Source of the DNA: Brotaphodocola catenula
GTDB taxonomy: Bacteria > Bacillota > Clostridia > Lachnospirales > Lachnospiraceae
Length of the DNA: 64,000 nt
Direction: 5' to 3'
Assembly: GCA_020686985.1 (NCBI GenBank)
Contig: JAJEPU010000016.1
Coordinates: 1-64,000 of the forward strand
Shown: in pieces, positions 1-8,940 of the stretch
Numbering within the stretch: position 1 is the first letter of the stretch
How the letters are laid out: every line of letters starts with the position of its first letter
The notes under the pieces: model-generated
Seen by the model: only the letters and a program-made list of their open reading frames with translations
What the model was told of the DNA's origin: nothing
Databases searched by the model: none
Program-made: the position numbers and the translations under genes

Positions 1-77
1 ACTCGGCGCAGGAGAAGATGGTTGCTGAAGCAACCGCGCCTCGGCGCGAGAATGTGCCAAGGCACATTCTTTTTTTA
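1..77 (+). repeat. Triple-hairpin dispersed element, copy A
   Basis: Three hairpins follow one another: GGTTGC/GCAACC (20-35), GCGCC/GGCGC (36-47) and GAATGTGCC/GGCACATTC (50-69), then a T-run at 70-77. The block is nearly identical to 38511-38585 (three substitutions over about 76 bases) and partly conserved at 62411-62456. The last hairpin with its T-run has the form of an intrinsic terminator. The element probably extends left of the window. Confidence 0.8.
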
Positions 78-218
78 TGTCCTTTTTTGTGAAATCCAAG
101 GATACTGCTGCGAATAATATTCTGATGTAATATTCTGGTGTGCGCGTGGATTTGAGAAGAATTTGAGAAATTTTGTTTATAAAGTTTATGGAAAAATTTT
201 ACAAAAAGTTTATAGGTA

Positions 219-268
219 TTGACTTATATGCGATATAAAAAAATACATATTGGACGTAAAAAAATACA
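219..268 (+). promoter_or_regulatory. Candidate promoter and 12-bp direct repeat before the citrate transporter
   Basis: A TTGACT hexamer (219-224) is followed by AT-rich sequence with a weak -10. TAAAAAAATACA occurs exactly twice, at 236-247 and 257-268. The starts are 21 bp apart, two helical turns, which would suit a dimeric regulator. The rest of 78-346 is AT-rich and shows no gene. Confidence 0.35.
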
Positions 269-346
269 AGTGTTATAGTTATTGCATAAAAACTATGCTT
301 AATCTGGCACAAAACAGATCAAAAAAGTGCAAAGGAGAAAGAAAGT

Positions 347-1705
347 ATGTCAGAGGTTGTTGTAGGTCTTCTTGGTTTTGCCTGCATCGTTGCCATCGTG
401 GTAACCCTGTTTAAGAGCAAAACTCTGCCGAGTATCGCGTTCATTACGTTCCCGATGATACTGGCACTGATTCTTGTCCTGGGTGGTTACTATTCCTGGG
501 AAAACATTGGAAAGCTGATTAAGAGCGGATTTTCCAGCACAGGTCCGACTGCGGCACTGTTCGTATTCAGCGTTCTTTACTTCGGTATCATGACAGATGC
601 CGGAATGTTCGATGTTATTATCGGTAAGCTGATGCTTCTGGTAAAGGACAACGTTATCGGCGTTTGTGTAATGACCGCTATCATTGCCCTGATCGGACAT
701 TTGGATGGCGGTGGCGCTTCCACCTTCTGTATTGTAGTTCCGGCAATGCTTCCGGTTTACAAGAAGATGCATATGCGTCCGGTTACCCTGCTTCGTATCG
801 CAGTTATTTCCATGGGTGTCTTAAACCTGATGCCGTGGGCTGGTCCGACAATGCGTGCGGCTACGGTTCTTGGTATCGAGGCATCTTCCCTGTGGCAGAC
901 CCTTCTGCCGATTCAGGCATGTGGTATCGTTCTGGCATTGGTTGTTGCTGTTATCAACGGTGTTATCGAGCAGAAGCGCGGTGCAGGTTTAAATGGTAGA
1001 CTTGCAAAAGAGGCTGGCGTTCACAGCGCAGAGGAAGAGGCAGCTGCTTCTGAGGAGAACAAGGATCTGGCTCGTCCGAAACTGTTCATCTTCAACATCA
1101 TCCTGACGATCGCAGTTATCGCTCTGCTGATCAAGGATATCTTCCCGAGCTATGTACCGTTCATGATCGGTGTTGCAGTAGCAATTCTGGTAAACTATCC
1201 GGGCGCAAAGATGCAGAAGAAGATCATCAACATGCATTCTGGTCCGGCTCTGATGATGTGCTCCACCCTTATGGGCGCAGCAGTTCTGATGGGTATTCTG
1301 GTTAAGGATATCGAGGGTGTGACCAGTGTTATCACCTGCATGTCCAACCTGATCAGTAGCATCCTTCCGGCAGCACTTGGTCAGCATCTGCCGTTAGTAA
1401 TCGGTATCCTGAGTGTACCGCTGGCACTGGCATTCGATACAGACAGCTACTTCTACGGAATGCTTCCGGTTATGATCGGAATCGGCGAGGGCTTTGGCGT
1501 TTCTGCTATGCCGATCGCAGTAGCAATGGTTGTTTGCCGTAACTGTGCAACCTTCATCAGCCCGATGGTACCGGCTACTCTGCTGGGTGTTGGTCTTGCA
1601 GATGTGGACATTAAGGATCACATCAAGAACAGCTTCCTTTGGGTATGGGGATTCAGTATCGTGTGTATGCTGATTGCGATTGTACTTGGCATTATGCCGT
1701 TATAA
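347..1705 (+). CDS. CitMHS-family citrate transporter
   Basis: Integral membrane protein of 452 residues with about 11-12 hydrophobic segments. Known members (B. subtilis CitM and CitH) take up citrate complexed with a divalent metal in symport with protons. Family hallmarks seen are the segment LYFGIMTDAGMFD near residue 78, the HLDGGGAST motif near 118, and MPWAGPTMRAA near 164, which matches the IPWGGPTAR-type segment of CitM. A charged Glu/Ala-rich cytoplasmic loop lies near residues 215-245. The ATG has a clear GGAG-type site at about 332-336. The gene stands alone, with its own terminator and no citrate lyase or two-component genes beside it. The exact substrate (metal-citrate or another tricarboxylate) is inferred from the family. 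Confidence 0.85.
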   Translation: MSEVVVGLLGFACIVAIVVTLFKSKTLPSIAFITFPMILALILVLGGYYSWENIGKLIKSGFSSTGPTAALFVFSVLYFGIMTDAGMFDVIIGKLMLLVKDNVIGVCVMTAIIALIGHLDGGGASTFCIVVPAMLPVYKKMHMRPVTLLRIAVISMGVLNLMPWAGPTMRAATVLGIEASSLWQTLLPIQACGIVLALVVAVINGVIEQKRGAGLNGRLAKEAGVHSAEEEAAASEENKDLARPKLFIFNIILTIAVIALLIKDIFPSYVPFMIGVAVAILVNYPGAKMQKKIINMHSGPALMMCSTLMGAAVLMGILVKDIEGVTSVITCMSNLISSILPAALGQHLPLVIGILSVPLALAFDTDSYFYGMLPVMIGIGEGFGVSAMPIAVAMVVCRNCATFISPMVPATLLGVGLADVDIKDHIKNSFLWVWGFSIVCMLIAIVLGIMPL

Positions 1706-1860
1706 TCTGATCGCACAGGTTGTATAAAAAGAAAACAGAGCATGATTGAATGATTGAAGTTTTGTGTCAGAACATAAAAACAGTAGCTGAGAAGTTATTG
1801 GATCTTGAATCATACGATTAAGAAAAAAATAAGGATAGTTAAGATTAAGAATAGTAAGGA

Positions 1861-1899
1861 AAAGGCAATGTGACTCTTCGGAGTGGCGTTGCCTTTTTT
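1861..1899 (+). terminator. Intrinsic terminator of the citrate transporter
   Basis: GGCAATG-TGACTC pairs with GAGT-GGCGTTGCC around a TTCG loop, followed by TTTTTT (1894-1899). It lies about 155 bases after the stop. The remaining gap to 2065 shows no recognisable gene or RNA. Confidence 0.85.
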
Positions 1900-2065
1900 C
1901 TTTGCGGTCGATATAATGAGGGGAGACAGGAAGAAGTAGAGCATAATAATGGAGGTGTTGACGGCGAATAAATGCCGGTAAATGAAAGCAGGGTACCACG
2001 TCGCCAGAAGCGTTGAGAATTCTTCGCGGAGCGTATAACTTAGAAGGGACTATTAGGAGGGATAT

Positions 2066-3352
2066 ATGGGGAGAAAAACCGGAATTTTGATGGCAGTGAT
2101 GGTCGCTTTTTTGCTTGCTGGGTGTGGGGGTCATCAGAGTGAGCAGATTGATTTAAGAAAGATAAATGCAGAGAAAATCATTGAGGAGAGCCAGAGTGAG
2201 GGGGATCACTCGGGGATTGTTATTGAGCTTCCTGAAAATCAAGATCAGAGTCAAACAGATGAGTCTAATCGAGAAAATGATGAGATTTCAAGGAAAAATA
2301 CATCAGAGAAAGAAATGGGGGAAGGAAATACAGCTGATGGAGAAAATCAGATAGAAAACGAATCGAAGGAACAAACAGATAAAATAGAACCGATTCAGGA
2401 ACAGGAGTTTCATTTACTATTTTCCGGTGATGTGCTCTTATCGGACCATGTTCTGAATGCCTGCCAGAGAGCGGGGGGAATCAGTGGAGTCCTCGATCAG
2501 GGGTATCGTGATTTGATTGCAAATGCAGACTATTTTATGGTCAATGAGGAGTTTCCGTTTAGCAATCGCGGGACAAAGGCGAAGGATAAGCAGTATACGT
2601 TTCGGCTTGCACCGGAAAAAGTTTCGATGTTTCAGGAACTTGGAATTGATGCGGTGACACTTGCAAATAATCATGCGCTTGACTATGGGACAGATGCTCT
2701 TCTCGACTCGTGTGAGGTGCTTGATCAGGCAGGGATTGCGCATACCGGAGCGGGAAAAAATCTTGAGGAAGCGAGAAAGCCGGTTCGGATTGAGGTAGGA
2801 GGAAAAAAGATTGCAGTGATCGGTGCAACGCGTGTGATTCCGCAGACGGACTGGTCAGCGGGAGTTTCTCATCCGGGAATGCTTGCAACTTACGATCCGA
2901 CGCTTCTTCTTGAGGAAATCCGAAAACAGAAACAGGAGAATGATTATGTATTTGTCATGGTGCACTGGGGGATTGAGCGTGATGAGCGCCCGCAGGAGTA
3001 TCAGCGAACGCTTGGAAAACAGTATATTGATGCTGGTGCGGATCTTGTGATTGGAAGTCATCCTCATGTGCTTCAGGGAGTCGAGTATTATAAGGAGAAG
3101 GCGATTGTGTACAGCCTTGGAAATTTTATCTTTGGAAGTTCGATTCCGCGGACAGCGCTTTTGGAAGTCCGTCTTCCTGGGATGGAGAAGGATGGAAATC
3201 TGGGGCTTCGTCTGATTCCCGGCACCTCAAAATCCGGGTACACGCAGATGTTTACAGAAGAACGTTCCCTTCAGGAGTTCGCTTCTTATATGCAGGGAAT
3301 TTCTTATGGAGCAGTGATCGGACAGGATGGAAGAATCTCACAAATTGAGTAG
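2066..3352 (+). CDS. CapA-family (PGA_cap) lipoprotein, metallophosphatase fold
   Basis: 428 residues. A lipoprotein signal ends in the lipobox LLAGC with Cys near residue 19, so it should be anchored outside the membrane. A Glu/Ser/Asn-rich, low-complexity linker runs to about residue 110. The CapA domain fills the rest: FSGDVLLSD (metal-binding Asp) near 118, NEEFPF near 155, LANNHALDYG near 200, VMVHWGIE near 300 and IGSHPHVLQG near 333. CapA is known from poly-gamma-glutamate capsule synthesis, but the family is broad and many clostridial members have no capB/C partners. None are present here, so the substrate is unknown. Start chosen at the ATG after AGGAGGG. Confidence 0.85.
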   Translation: MGRKTGILMAVMVAFLLAGCGGHQSEQIDLRKINAEKIIEESQSEGDHSGIVIELPENQDQSQTDESNRENDEISRKNTSEKEMGEGNTADGENQIENESKEQTDKIEPIQEQEFHLLFSGDVLLSDHVLNACQRAGGISGVLDQGYRDLIANADYFMVNEEFPFSNRGTKAKDKQYTFRLAPEKVSMFQELGIDAVTLANNHALDYGTDALLDSCEVLDQAGIAHTGAGKNLEEARKPVRIEVGGKKIAVIGATRVIPQTDWSAGVSHPGMLATYDPTLLLEEIRKQKQENDYVFVMVHWGIERDERPQEYQRTLGKQYIDAGADLVIGSHPHVLQGVEYYKEKAIVYSLGNFIFGSSIPRTALLEVRLPGMEKDGNLGLRLIPGTSKSGYTQMFTEERSLQEFASYMQGISYGAVIGQDGRISQIE

Positions 3353-3409
3353 ATTATAATCAATGGGTCATTTTGGATGAATTTGAAATGTGAGGCATCG
3401 GCAAAATTC

Positions 3410-3440
3410 ATTGATGTTTGTGTAATGTGTGAACGGTAAC
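3410..3440. repeat. 31-bp imperfect palindrome, copy 1
   Basis: Right half TGTGTGAACGGTAAC and centre TGTTTGTGTAATG match the consensus of five other copies. The left arm has decayed (ATTGATG instead of GTTACTG). It sits between the CapA-like gene and the proS promoter. Confidence 0.6.
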
Positions 3441-3481
3441 AAATAGAGATGAGCCGGATGATGCTGGGATATGGTTTGGAC

Positions 3482-3510
3482 TTGACAAAGCCTGAAAAAC
3501 AGCGTAAAAT
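3482..3510 (+). promoter_or_regulatory. Sigma-A promoter of proS-cca
   Basis: TTGACA (3482-3487), a 17-base spacer, and TAAAAT (3505-3510). Transcription should begin near 3517, exactly where the T-box leader starts. Confidence 0.8.
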
Positions 3511-3516
3511 CAAGCA

Positions 3517-3781
3517 TGCGAACGACTGTGAAGAGGATTAGTAAGCAGACAAACACAGGCAGAGAGGAGATCATTTGGTGCGAGATTTCCGTGTCCCTGG
3601 ATGCTGAACCGGCCTTGGAGTTCCACAGTGAACTGTGGCGTGTGTTCCGACGTTACACGGAAGAAGAGAGAGCAATGATAAAGGATTTGTTGCTAACTGA
3701 GGGTGGTACCGCCGAATAATCCGGTCATTCGGTCCCTTGCTGTGCAGATTGTGCGGCGGGGACCGGATGACCGTTTCTTTT
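3517..3781 (+). promoter_or_regulatory. T-box riboswitch leader, proline type
   Basis: The conserved T-box sequence AGGGTGGTACCGCC lies at 3700-3713. An AGTA element (about 3540) marks the base of stem I. A 15-bp terminator stem, CGGTCATTCGGTCCC (3722-3736) with GGGACCGGATGACCG (3759-3773), is followed by a T-rich tract. Uncharged tRNA should stabilise the antiterminator and allow read-through. A Pro codon CCG (3609-3611) lies in a plausible specifier region, but I could not fold stem I to prove it. The downstream gene is proS, which fits proline specificity. Confidence 0.92.
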
Positions 3782-3847
3782 GCAGAAAAAGGCACGGAAA
3801 GCTGTCTTGAGAAACAAAAATGATTATAAAAAATAAGGAGATTGATG

Positions 3848-5281
3848 ATGGCAAACGACAAGAAATTAGTAGAAGCGATCACATCCATGGATGTGGATTT
3901 TGCCCAGTGGTATACCGATGTGGTAAAGAAAGCAGAGCTTTGTGACTACGCAAGCGTGAAGGGATGTATGGTAATTAAGCCGGCTGGATATGCAATCTGG
4001 GAGAACATTCAGCACGAGCTGGATCGCAGATTCAAGGAGACCGGTGTACAGAACGTATATATGCCACTCTTTATTCCGGAGAGCCTGCTTGACAAGGAGA
4101 AGGATCACGTTGAGGGATTCGCTCCGGAGGCAGCATGGGTAACCGTAGGTGGAAATGAACAGCTTCAGGAGCGTCTGTGCGTTCGCCCGACTTCCGAGAC
4201 TCTGTTCTGTGATTTCTATTCCAGAGACATTCACTCTTACCGCGATCTGCCGAGAGTATACAACCAGTGGTGTTCCGTTGTTCGTTGGGAGAAGACGACC
4301 CGTCCGTTCCTGCGTTCGAGAGAGTTCTTGTGGCAGGAGGGTCATACCGCTCATGCAACTGCTGAGGAGGCAGAGGCACGCACGATTCAGATGCTGAATG
4401 TTTATGCAGATTTCTGTGAGGAAGTTCTCGCAATCCCGGTTGTTCGCGGACGCAAGACCGATAAGGAGAAATTCGCAGGTGCAGAGGCAACCTACACGAT
4501 CGAGTCCCTGATGCATGATGGTAAGGCACTCCAGTCTGGTACGAGCCACAACTTTGGTGATGGATTTGCAAAGGCTTACGGCATCCAGTATGCAGCAAAG
4601 GACAACTCCTTGAAGTATGTATTCCAGACTTCCTGGGGTATGACGACCCGTATGATCGGCGCAATCATCATGGTGCATGGAGATGACAATGGTCTGGTTC
4701 TGCCTCCGCGTATCGCTCCGACTCAGGTTGTGATCGTTCCGATCCAGCAGAAGAAGGAAGGCGTTCTTGACAAGGCATTTGAGATCAAAGATGTTCTGTC
4801 TAACTTCCGCGTGAAGGTGGATGATTCCGACAAGAGCCCGGGTTGGAAGTTCTCAGAGTCCGAGATGCGTGGAATCCCGGTTCGTGTTGAGATTGGACCG
4901 AGAGATATCGAGAATAATCAGGCTGTTCTGGTTCGCCGTGACACCCATGAGAAGCTCACTGTATCGATCGACAACATCGAGGCAGAGGTAGAGAAACTGC
5001 TTGATACGATCCAGCACGATATGCTTGAAAAGGCAAGAGCACACAGAGATGCTCATACCTATGAGGCAACTGATTTTGACAGCTTTGTCAAGACAATCAA
5101 TGAGAAGCCGGGCTTCGTAAAGGCAATGTGGTGCGGATGCCAGGAGTGCGAGGACAAGATCAAGGAAGTTACCGGTGCAACCTCCCGTTGCATTCCGTTT
5201 AAGCAGGAACAGCTTTCTGACAAGTGTGTATGCTGTGGCAAGCCGGCAACTAAGATGGTTTACTGGGGTCGCGCATATTAA
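3848..5281 (+). CDS. proS: Prolyl-tRNA synthetase, short (ProS type 3)
   Basis: Charges tRNA-Pro with proline in the cytoplasm. 477 residues, the length of the archaeal/eukaryotic-like form that lacks the internal editing domain of long bacterial ProS. Class II motifs are clear: RPTSET near residue 116, [16 protein letters not shown] (motif 2) near 158, SHNFGDGF near 235. The C-terminal zinc-binding extension has Cys pairs (WCGCQEC and CVCCGK) and ends in WGRAY. The frame could start at TTG 3842 or ATG 3845, but ATG 3848 has the best spacing from AAGGAG (3835-3840). It is controlled by the T-box leader in front and overlaps cca by one base. Confidence 0.96.
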   Translation: MANDKKLVEAITSMDVDFAQWYTDVVKKAELCDYASVKGCMVIKPAGYAIWENIQHELDRRFKETGVQNVYMPLFIPESLLDKEKDHVEGFAPEAAWVTVGGNEQLQERLCVRPTSETLFCDFYSRDIHSYRDLPRVYNQWCSVVRWEKTTRPFLRSREFLWQEGHTAHATAEEAEARTIQMLNVYADFCEEVLAIPVVRGRKTDKEKFAGAEATYTIESLMHDGKALQSGTSHNFGDGFAKAYGIQYAAKDNSLKYVFQTSWGMTTRMIGAIIMVHGDDNGLVLPPRIAPTQVVIVPIQQKKEGVLDKAFEIKDVLSNFRVKVDDSDKSPGWKFSESEMRGIPVRVEIGPRDIENNQAVLVRRDTHEKLTVSIDNIEAEVEKLLDTIQHDMLEKARAHRDAHTYEATDFDSFVKTINEKPGFVKAMWCGCQECEDKIKEVTGATSRCIPFKQEQLSDKCVCCGKPATKMVYWGRAY

Positions 5282-6525
5282 TGGTGACAAAGACAGCCAT
5301 GAAGATTCCTGGCAATGTCGAGCGGATTATCCGCACACTGAACGATCACGGATACGAAGCCTACGCCGTAGGTGGCTGTGTCCGCGATACGCTTCTTGAC
5401 AGGAAGCCGGGGGACTGGGATATCACAACCTCCGCGCGACCGCAGGAAGTCAAGGAGCTATTCCGCCGCACGATTGACACAGGAATTCAGCACGGAACCG
5501 TGACGGTGATGATGGACCGGACTGGTTATGAGGTTACGACTTACCGTATTGACGGGGAGTATGAGGATGGACGCCACCCAAAGCAGGTGGAATTTACATC
5601 AAGCCTGATCGAAGATCTGAAACGCCGTGATTTTACAATCAATGCGATGGCATACAGTCATGAGACGGGAATTGTGGATGAGTTTGGCGGAGTCGAGGAC
5701 TTAAATGCAAAGACGATTCGCTGTGTCGGTGATCCGATGGAGCGATTTACTGAGGATGCACTGCGAATTCTGCGAGCAATCCGTTTCTCGGCCCAGCTTG
5801 ATTTCACGATTGAGGAGCAGACGTGGAATGCGATTCGCGTAATTGCGCCGAATATCGCAAAAGTCAGCAAGGAGAGAATTCAGGTCGAGTTGACAAAACT
5901 TCTTCTGTCCGATCATCCGGAAAAGATTCGGGAAGTCTACGAGACGGGAATCAGCCCTTATATTTCAGAGAACTTTGATTCCCTGAACTGGAAAATGGCA
6001 GAGATTCCGACCACTCTTCCGAAAGAAAAATATGTGAGATGGGCAGGATTTCTGCGCTGTGCAAATGCGTATGATGTCAACGGCACACTTATGCCTCAGC
6101 CGATTCCGTCAGTCACAGAAGTGCCGGAGTCAGCCAGCCGCGCAGTAAAGATTCTTCGTGATCTCAAACTTGATAATGACACAATCGGACGTGTGAAGAC
6201 TCTCGTATCATGGTCAGGAGTGGAACTTCCAGAGACCCCGGAGGCGGTTCGCCGTGCGATGAGCAGGATGGAGGCGGAAGTCTGGGATGCGCTGATGGAA
6301 CTCAACGAATACAGCGAGAAGATTCACGCACTGACCGAGGAAATCCGCACGGCAGGAGACTGTCTGGATCTCAAACATCTGGCAGTCAAGGGACAGGATC
6401 TGATCAAGGCCGGAGTCCAGCCGGGAAAGGCACTCGGTGCGACCTTAAATCAAATGCTCGATGATGTTCTTTCTCATCCGGATCACAATGAAAAAGAATA
6501 TCTCCTGGAACACTTTATCCGATAA
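5281..6525 (+). CDS. cca: CCA tRNA nucleotidyltransferase
   Basis: Adds or repairs the 3' CCA end of tRNAs from CTP and ATP. 414 residues. The class II nucleotidyltransferase head shows AVGGCVRD near residue 27 and the catalytic DWDIT near 46. Next come TYRIDGEY and RRDFTINAMAY near 118, then the flexible-loop and RNA-binding region with EDALRILRAIRFS near 160. The ATG shares its A with the proS stop (TAATG), so the two are almost surely translated as a coupled pair. That places this enzyme under the proline T-box. A later in-frame ATG at 5299 is possible. Confidence 0.93.
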   Translation: MVTKTAMKIPGNVERIIRTLNDHGYEAYAVGGCVRDTLLDRKPGDWDITTSARPQEVKELFRRTIDTGIQHGTVTVMMDRTGYEVTTYRIDGEYEDGRHPKQVEFTSSLIEDLKRRDFTINAMAYSHETGIVDEFGGVEDLNAKTIRCVGDPMERFTEDALRILRAIRFSAQLDFTIEEQTWNAIRVIAPNIAKVSKERIQVELTKLLLSDHPEKIREVYETGISPYISENFDSLNWKMAEIPTTLPKEKYVRWAGFLRCANAYDVNGTLMPQPIPSVTEVPESASRAVKILRDLKLDNDTIGRVKTLVSWSGVELPETPEAVRRAMSRMEAEVWDALMELNEYSEKIHALTEEIRTAGDCLDLKHLAVKGQDLIKAGVQPGKALGATLNQMLDDVLSHPDHNEKEYLLEHFIR

Positions 6526-6786
6526 TGTGTGACATTCGCTCCAGGTGATAGAAACCGACATAAACGATAATCCTACTAATTTATCTTTTTTACAGAGATT
6601 ACCAGCCCCGCGAGAACAGGTGCTCTGGTGAAGACCGTTACGCGCCGATCCGAGCGGAAGCGAGTCTGAGCAGAGCCTTAGTTCTTAGCAGGGCGTTTGT
6701 TTTATTTTTAGTGTTCTTAGTCTTCTTCATGTTTTTATACTCTCTTCTTTATTTCCATTCAAAATCAAAAATCCGAGCAAAAAATT
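6526..6786. other. Gene-free region with a possible structured RNA (6597-6700)
   Basis: No reading frame of note. A GC-rich block at 6597-6700, bounded by AT-rich DNA, contains ACCAG/CTGGT arms and the alternating stretch GAGCGGAAGCGAGTCTGAGC. It does not match a riboswitch I know and has no clear T-run terminator. Function unknown. Confidence 0.4.
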
Positions 6787-6840
6787 TTACACACATCTTA
6801 CAGAACCTCCTTAAAAAATTTTACACATCCAAATTAGAAT
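6787..6840 (+). promoter_or_regulatory. PhoP-box-like repeats and promoter of the pst operon
   Basis: TTACAC-type repeats start at 6787, 6798 and 6821, with a degenerate TTAAAA at 6811. The first two are exactly 11 bp apart, and 6798 to 6821 is about two such steps. Firmicute PhoP binds TT(A/C)ACA repeats at 11-bp periodicity. A TAGAAT -10-like hexamer follows at 6835-6840. This fits phosphate-starvation activation; no phoPR genes lie in the window. Confidence 0.6.
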
Positions 6841-6905
6841 AAGCACTGTAAATGAAAGAAAAAGAATTCAACAGATTTTCAAGGAAATTTGAGGAGGAAA
6901 TAATT

Positions 6906-7874
6906 ATGAGAAAGACAAGAAAGACAATCGCATTAATGTTCGCGACTGTGATGGCAATGAGTGCAATGAGCGGATGTTCTTCCAATTCTGCAAATACGAC
7001 GACTTCCGCAGAAACCAAGGCAGACGATAGCAAAGCAGAGGACGTCAAGGCAGACGGAAAAGATACTGCAAAAGATGCAAAGGCAGACAAGGATATGACC
7101 GGTTCTGTAACCGCAGCTGGTTCTTCTGCTTTAAAACCACTTGTCGATGAGGCTGCTGATCTTTTCAGTGAGAAATATCCGGATGTTTCTCTGACGATTG
7201 ATGCCGGTGGCTCTGGTGAGGGACTTAAGCAGGTCGCTGAGGGCACCGTAAATATCGGTAACTCCGATGTTCCGGCAGAGGATAAGCTGGATGCAGACAA
7301 GGCAAAAGATCTTGTCGATCATCAGGTTTGTGTTGTAACAATGGCACCGATCGTAAACCCGGATGTAAAAGAGGCAGGTGTGACGACCCTGACAAAGGAT
7401 CAGCTGATTGCAATCTTTACCGGAGAGACAACGAACTGGAATGAGGTTGGTGGACCGGATGAGAACATTGTTCTGGTAACCCGCCCGACGTCTTCCGGAA
7501 CGAGAGCAACCTTCCAGAAGTACGCACTTGACGGAAAAGAGGAGGCATCCAATGCTTCAATGGAAACTGATGATTCCGGAGTTCTGCTTCAGAATGTAAA
7601 GGATACAAAGGGGGCAATCGGTTATGTGGCTCTGTCCTATCTCGTAGATGATCCGGGTGTCGAGACCGTAGCGATCGACGGTGTCGAGCCGACTCTGGAA
7701 AATACTTACAGCGGAGCTTATCCAGTATGGACTTTTGAGCATATGTATACAAAGGGCGAACCGGATGAGGTGAGCGGTGCCTTTCTTGAGTACATCATGT
7801 CTGACGAGTTTGGAACTCATATGGAGAACATGGGGTACGGCGTATCCTCTAAGATGACGAAGACCGAACACTAA
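6906..7874 (+). CDS. pstS: Phosphate-binding lipoprotein PstS
   Basis: Captures inorganic phosphate outside the membrane for the PstCAB importer. 322 residues. The lipoprotein signal ends MSGC near residue 22, then a Lys/Asp/Ala-rich tether runs to about 60. Binding-site segments visible are AAGSSALKP, GGSGEGLKQV, IGNSDVP and the anion-binding RPTSSGTRATF. The frame is open further upstream from 6852, but ATG 6906 has a strong GAGGAGG at the right distance and begins the signal peptide. First gene of pstSCAB-phoU. Confidence 0.95.
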   Translation: MRKTRKTIALMFATVMAMSAMSGCSSNSANTTTSAETKADDSKAEDVKADGKDTAKDAKADKDMTGSVTAAGSSALKPLVDEAADLFSEKYPDVSLTIDAGGSGEGLKQVAEGTVNIGNSDVPAEDKLDADKAKDLVDHQVCVVTMAPIVNPDVKEAGVTTLTKDQLIAIFTGETTNWNEVGGPDENIVLVTRPTSSGTRATFQKYALDGKEEASNASMETDDSGVLLQNVKDTKGAIGYVALSYLVDDPGVETVAIDGVEPTLENTYSGAYPVWTFEHMYTKGEPDEVSGAFLEYIMSDEFGTHMENMGYGVSSKMTKTEH

Positions 7875-7895
7875 AATTTCGTTTTAATTAAGAAG

Positions 7896-7929
7896 GGTTC
7901 GCCAAAGAGAAGAAGAGAAAAGGCGAACC
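7896..7929 (+). other. Hairpin between pstS and pstC
   Basis: GGTTCGCC (7896-7903) pairs perfectly with GGCGAACC (7922-7929). There is no T-run, and the stem ends just before the pstC ribosome site GGAGG. Such a hairpin would fit differential expression, with more PstS than membrane subunits, by mRNA protection or limited translation of pstC. Confidence 0.65.
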
Positions 7930-7938
7930 GGAGGAATT

Positions 7939-8940
7939 ATGGATACAGGAAAAGAAAAAAGTATGTTTGCGAGAGAGTATTTCTGGCAGGGTCTGATGAC
8001 TCTGTGCGGACTCTTTGTAATCGTGTTGACGATTGTGATTGGAGCCTTTCTCGTCTACAAGGGATCTGCGACGTTTACCACCTTTCATCACTCGCTCTTA
8101 GAGTTTCTGGGATCGGGAGACTGGACACCTCAGGATGACGCATCCGGCGGTGGAGCAGTCGGTGCTCTGATCTTTATTGTGGGTTCGCTCTGCACCTGTG
8201 GACTTGCGCTCTTGATCTCGACTCCGTTTTCACTCGGATCTGCGATCTTCATCACGGAGATCTCCCCGAAGTTCGGAGAAAAGTTTTATCGTCCGGTTGT
8301 GGAGATCTTTGCAGGAATCCCGTCGGTGGTATACGGCTGGGTTGGACTTACGGTTCTTGTTCCGGCGATCAAAAATGTGTTTCATCGTCAGGTCGGTCAC
8401 TCTGTTCTGGCAGCAGGACTTGTCCTTGCAGTGATGATTTTCCCGACGATCACAAGCGTGTCGGCAGATGCACTTCGCTCTGTCGGAAAAGAGACGAGAA
8501 TGGCGGCATACGGACTGGGATCGACGAGATGGCAGACGATTTACCGCATTGTGATTCCGGCAGCAGGTCCTGGCGTAATCACAGGAATCATCATGGGACT
8601 TGCGAGAGCCTTCGGTGAAGCACTTGCAGTTGCAATGGTAATCGGACAGACGACCGCGCTCCCGACGAGCATTTTTTCGACGACAAAAACGTTGACGACC
8701 GAGGTTGCCGCTCAGATGGGAAATGCGATGGAAGGCGGAGAACTCAAGTCTGCACTCTGGACAATGGCACTTTTGCTGTTCCTGATTTCACTCTTATTTA
8801 TTTTCCTGATCCATATGGTTTCCGCAAAACAGCCGGAATGCAGTGTCAGAAGTGAAAAGAAAATGCTTGCCAAGGGTGCAACCCGTGAAAAGGAAAGAAT
8901 AGCCGAAGAAAAAATTGATGCGATGGGAGGAAAAGCATGA
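7939..8940 (+). CDS. pstC: Phosphate ABC transporter permease PstC
   Basis: Membrane subunit of the high-affinity phosphate importer. 333 residues with six predicted membrane spans. It carries the permease signature for ATPase docking around AAYGLGSTRWQTIYRIVIPAA (residues about 190-210) and GLARAFGEALAVAMVIG after it. The C-terminal tail of about 35 residues is charged and longer than usual. ATG 7939 follows GGAGGAATT; ATG 7963 is an alternative. It ends in an ATGA overlap with pstA. Confidence 0.95.
   Translation: MDTGKEKSMFAREYFWQGLMTLCGLFVIVLTIVIGAFLVYKGSATFTTFHHSLLEFLGSGDWTPQDDASGGGAVGALIFIVGSLCTCGLALLISTPFSLGSAIFITEISPKFGEKFYRPVVEIFAGIPSVVYGWVGLTVLVPAIKNVFHRQVGHSVLAAGLVLAVMIFPTITSVSADALRSVGKETRMAAYGLGSTRWQTIYRIVIPAAGPGVITGIIMGLARAFGEALAVAMVIGQTTALPTSIFSTTKTLTTEVAAQMGNAMEGGELKSALWTMALLLFLISLLFIFLIHMVSAKQPECSVRSEKKMLAKGATREKERIAEEKIDAMGGKA

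Noticed and set aside
1905-2060. Possible T-box or riboswitch before the CapA-like gene (AGGGTACCACG)
   Set aside because: It lacks the T-box core and a terminator, and no other known aptamer was recognised.
3866-4678. Long minus-strand frame inside proS
   Set aside because: A shadow of a clearly identified synthetase gene; the translated sequence resembles no protein.
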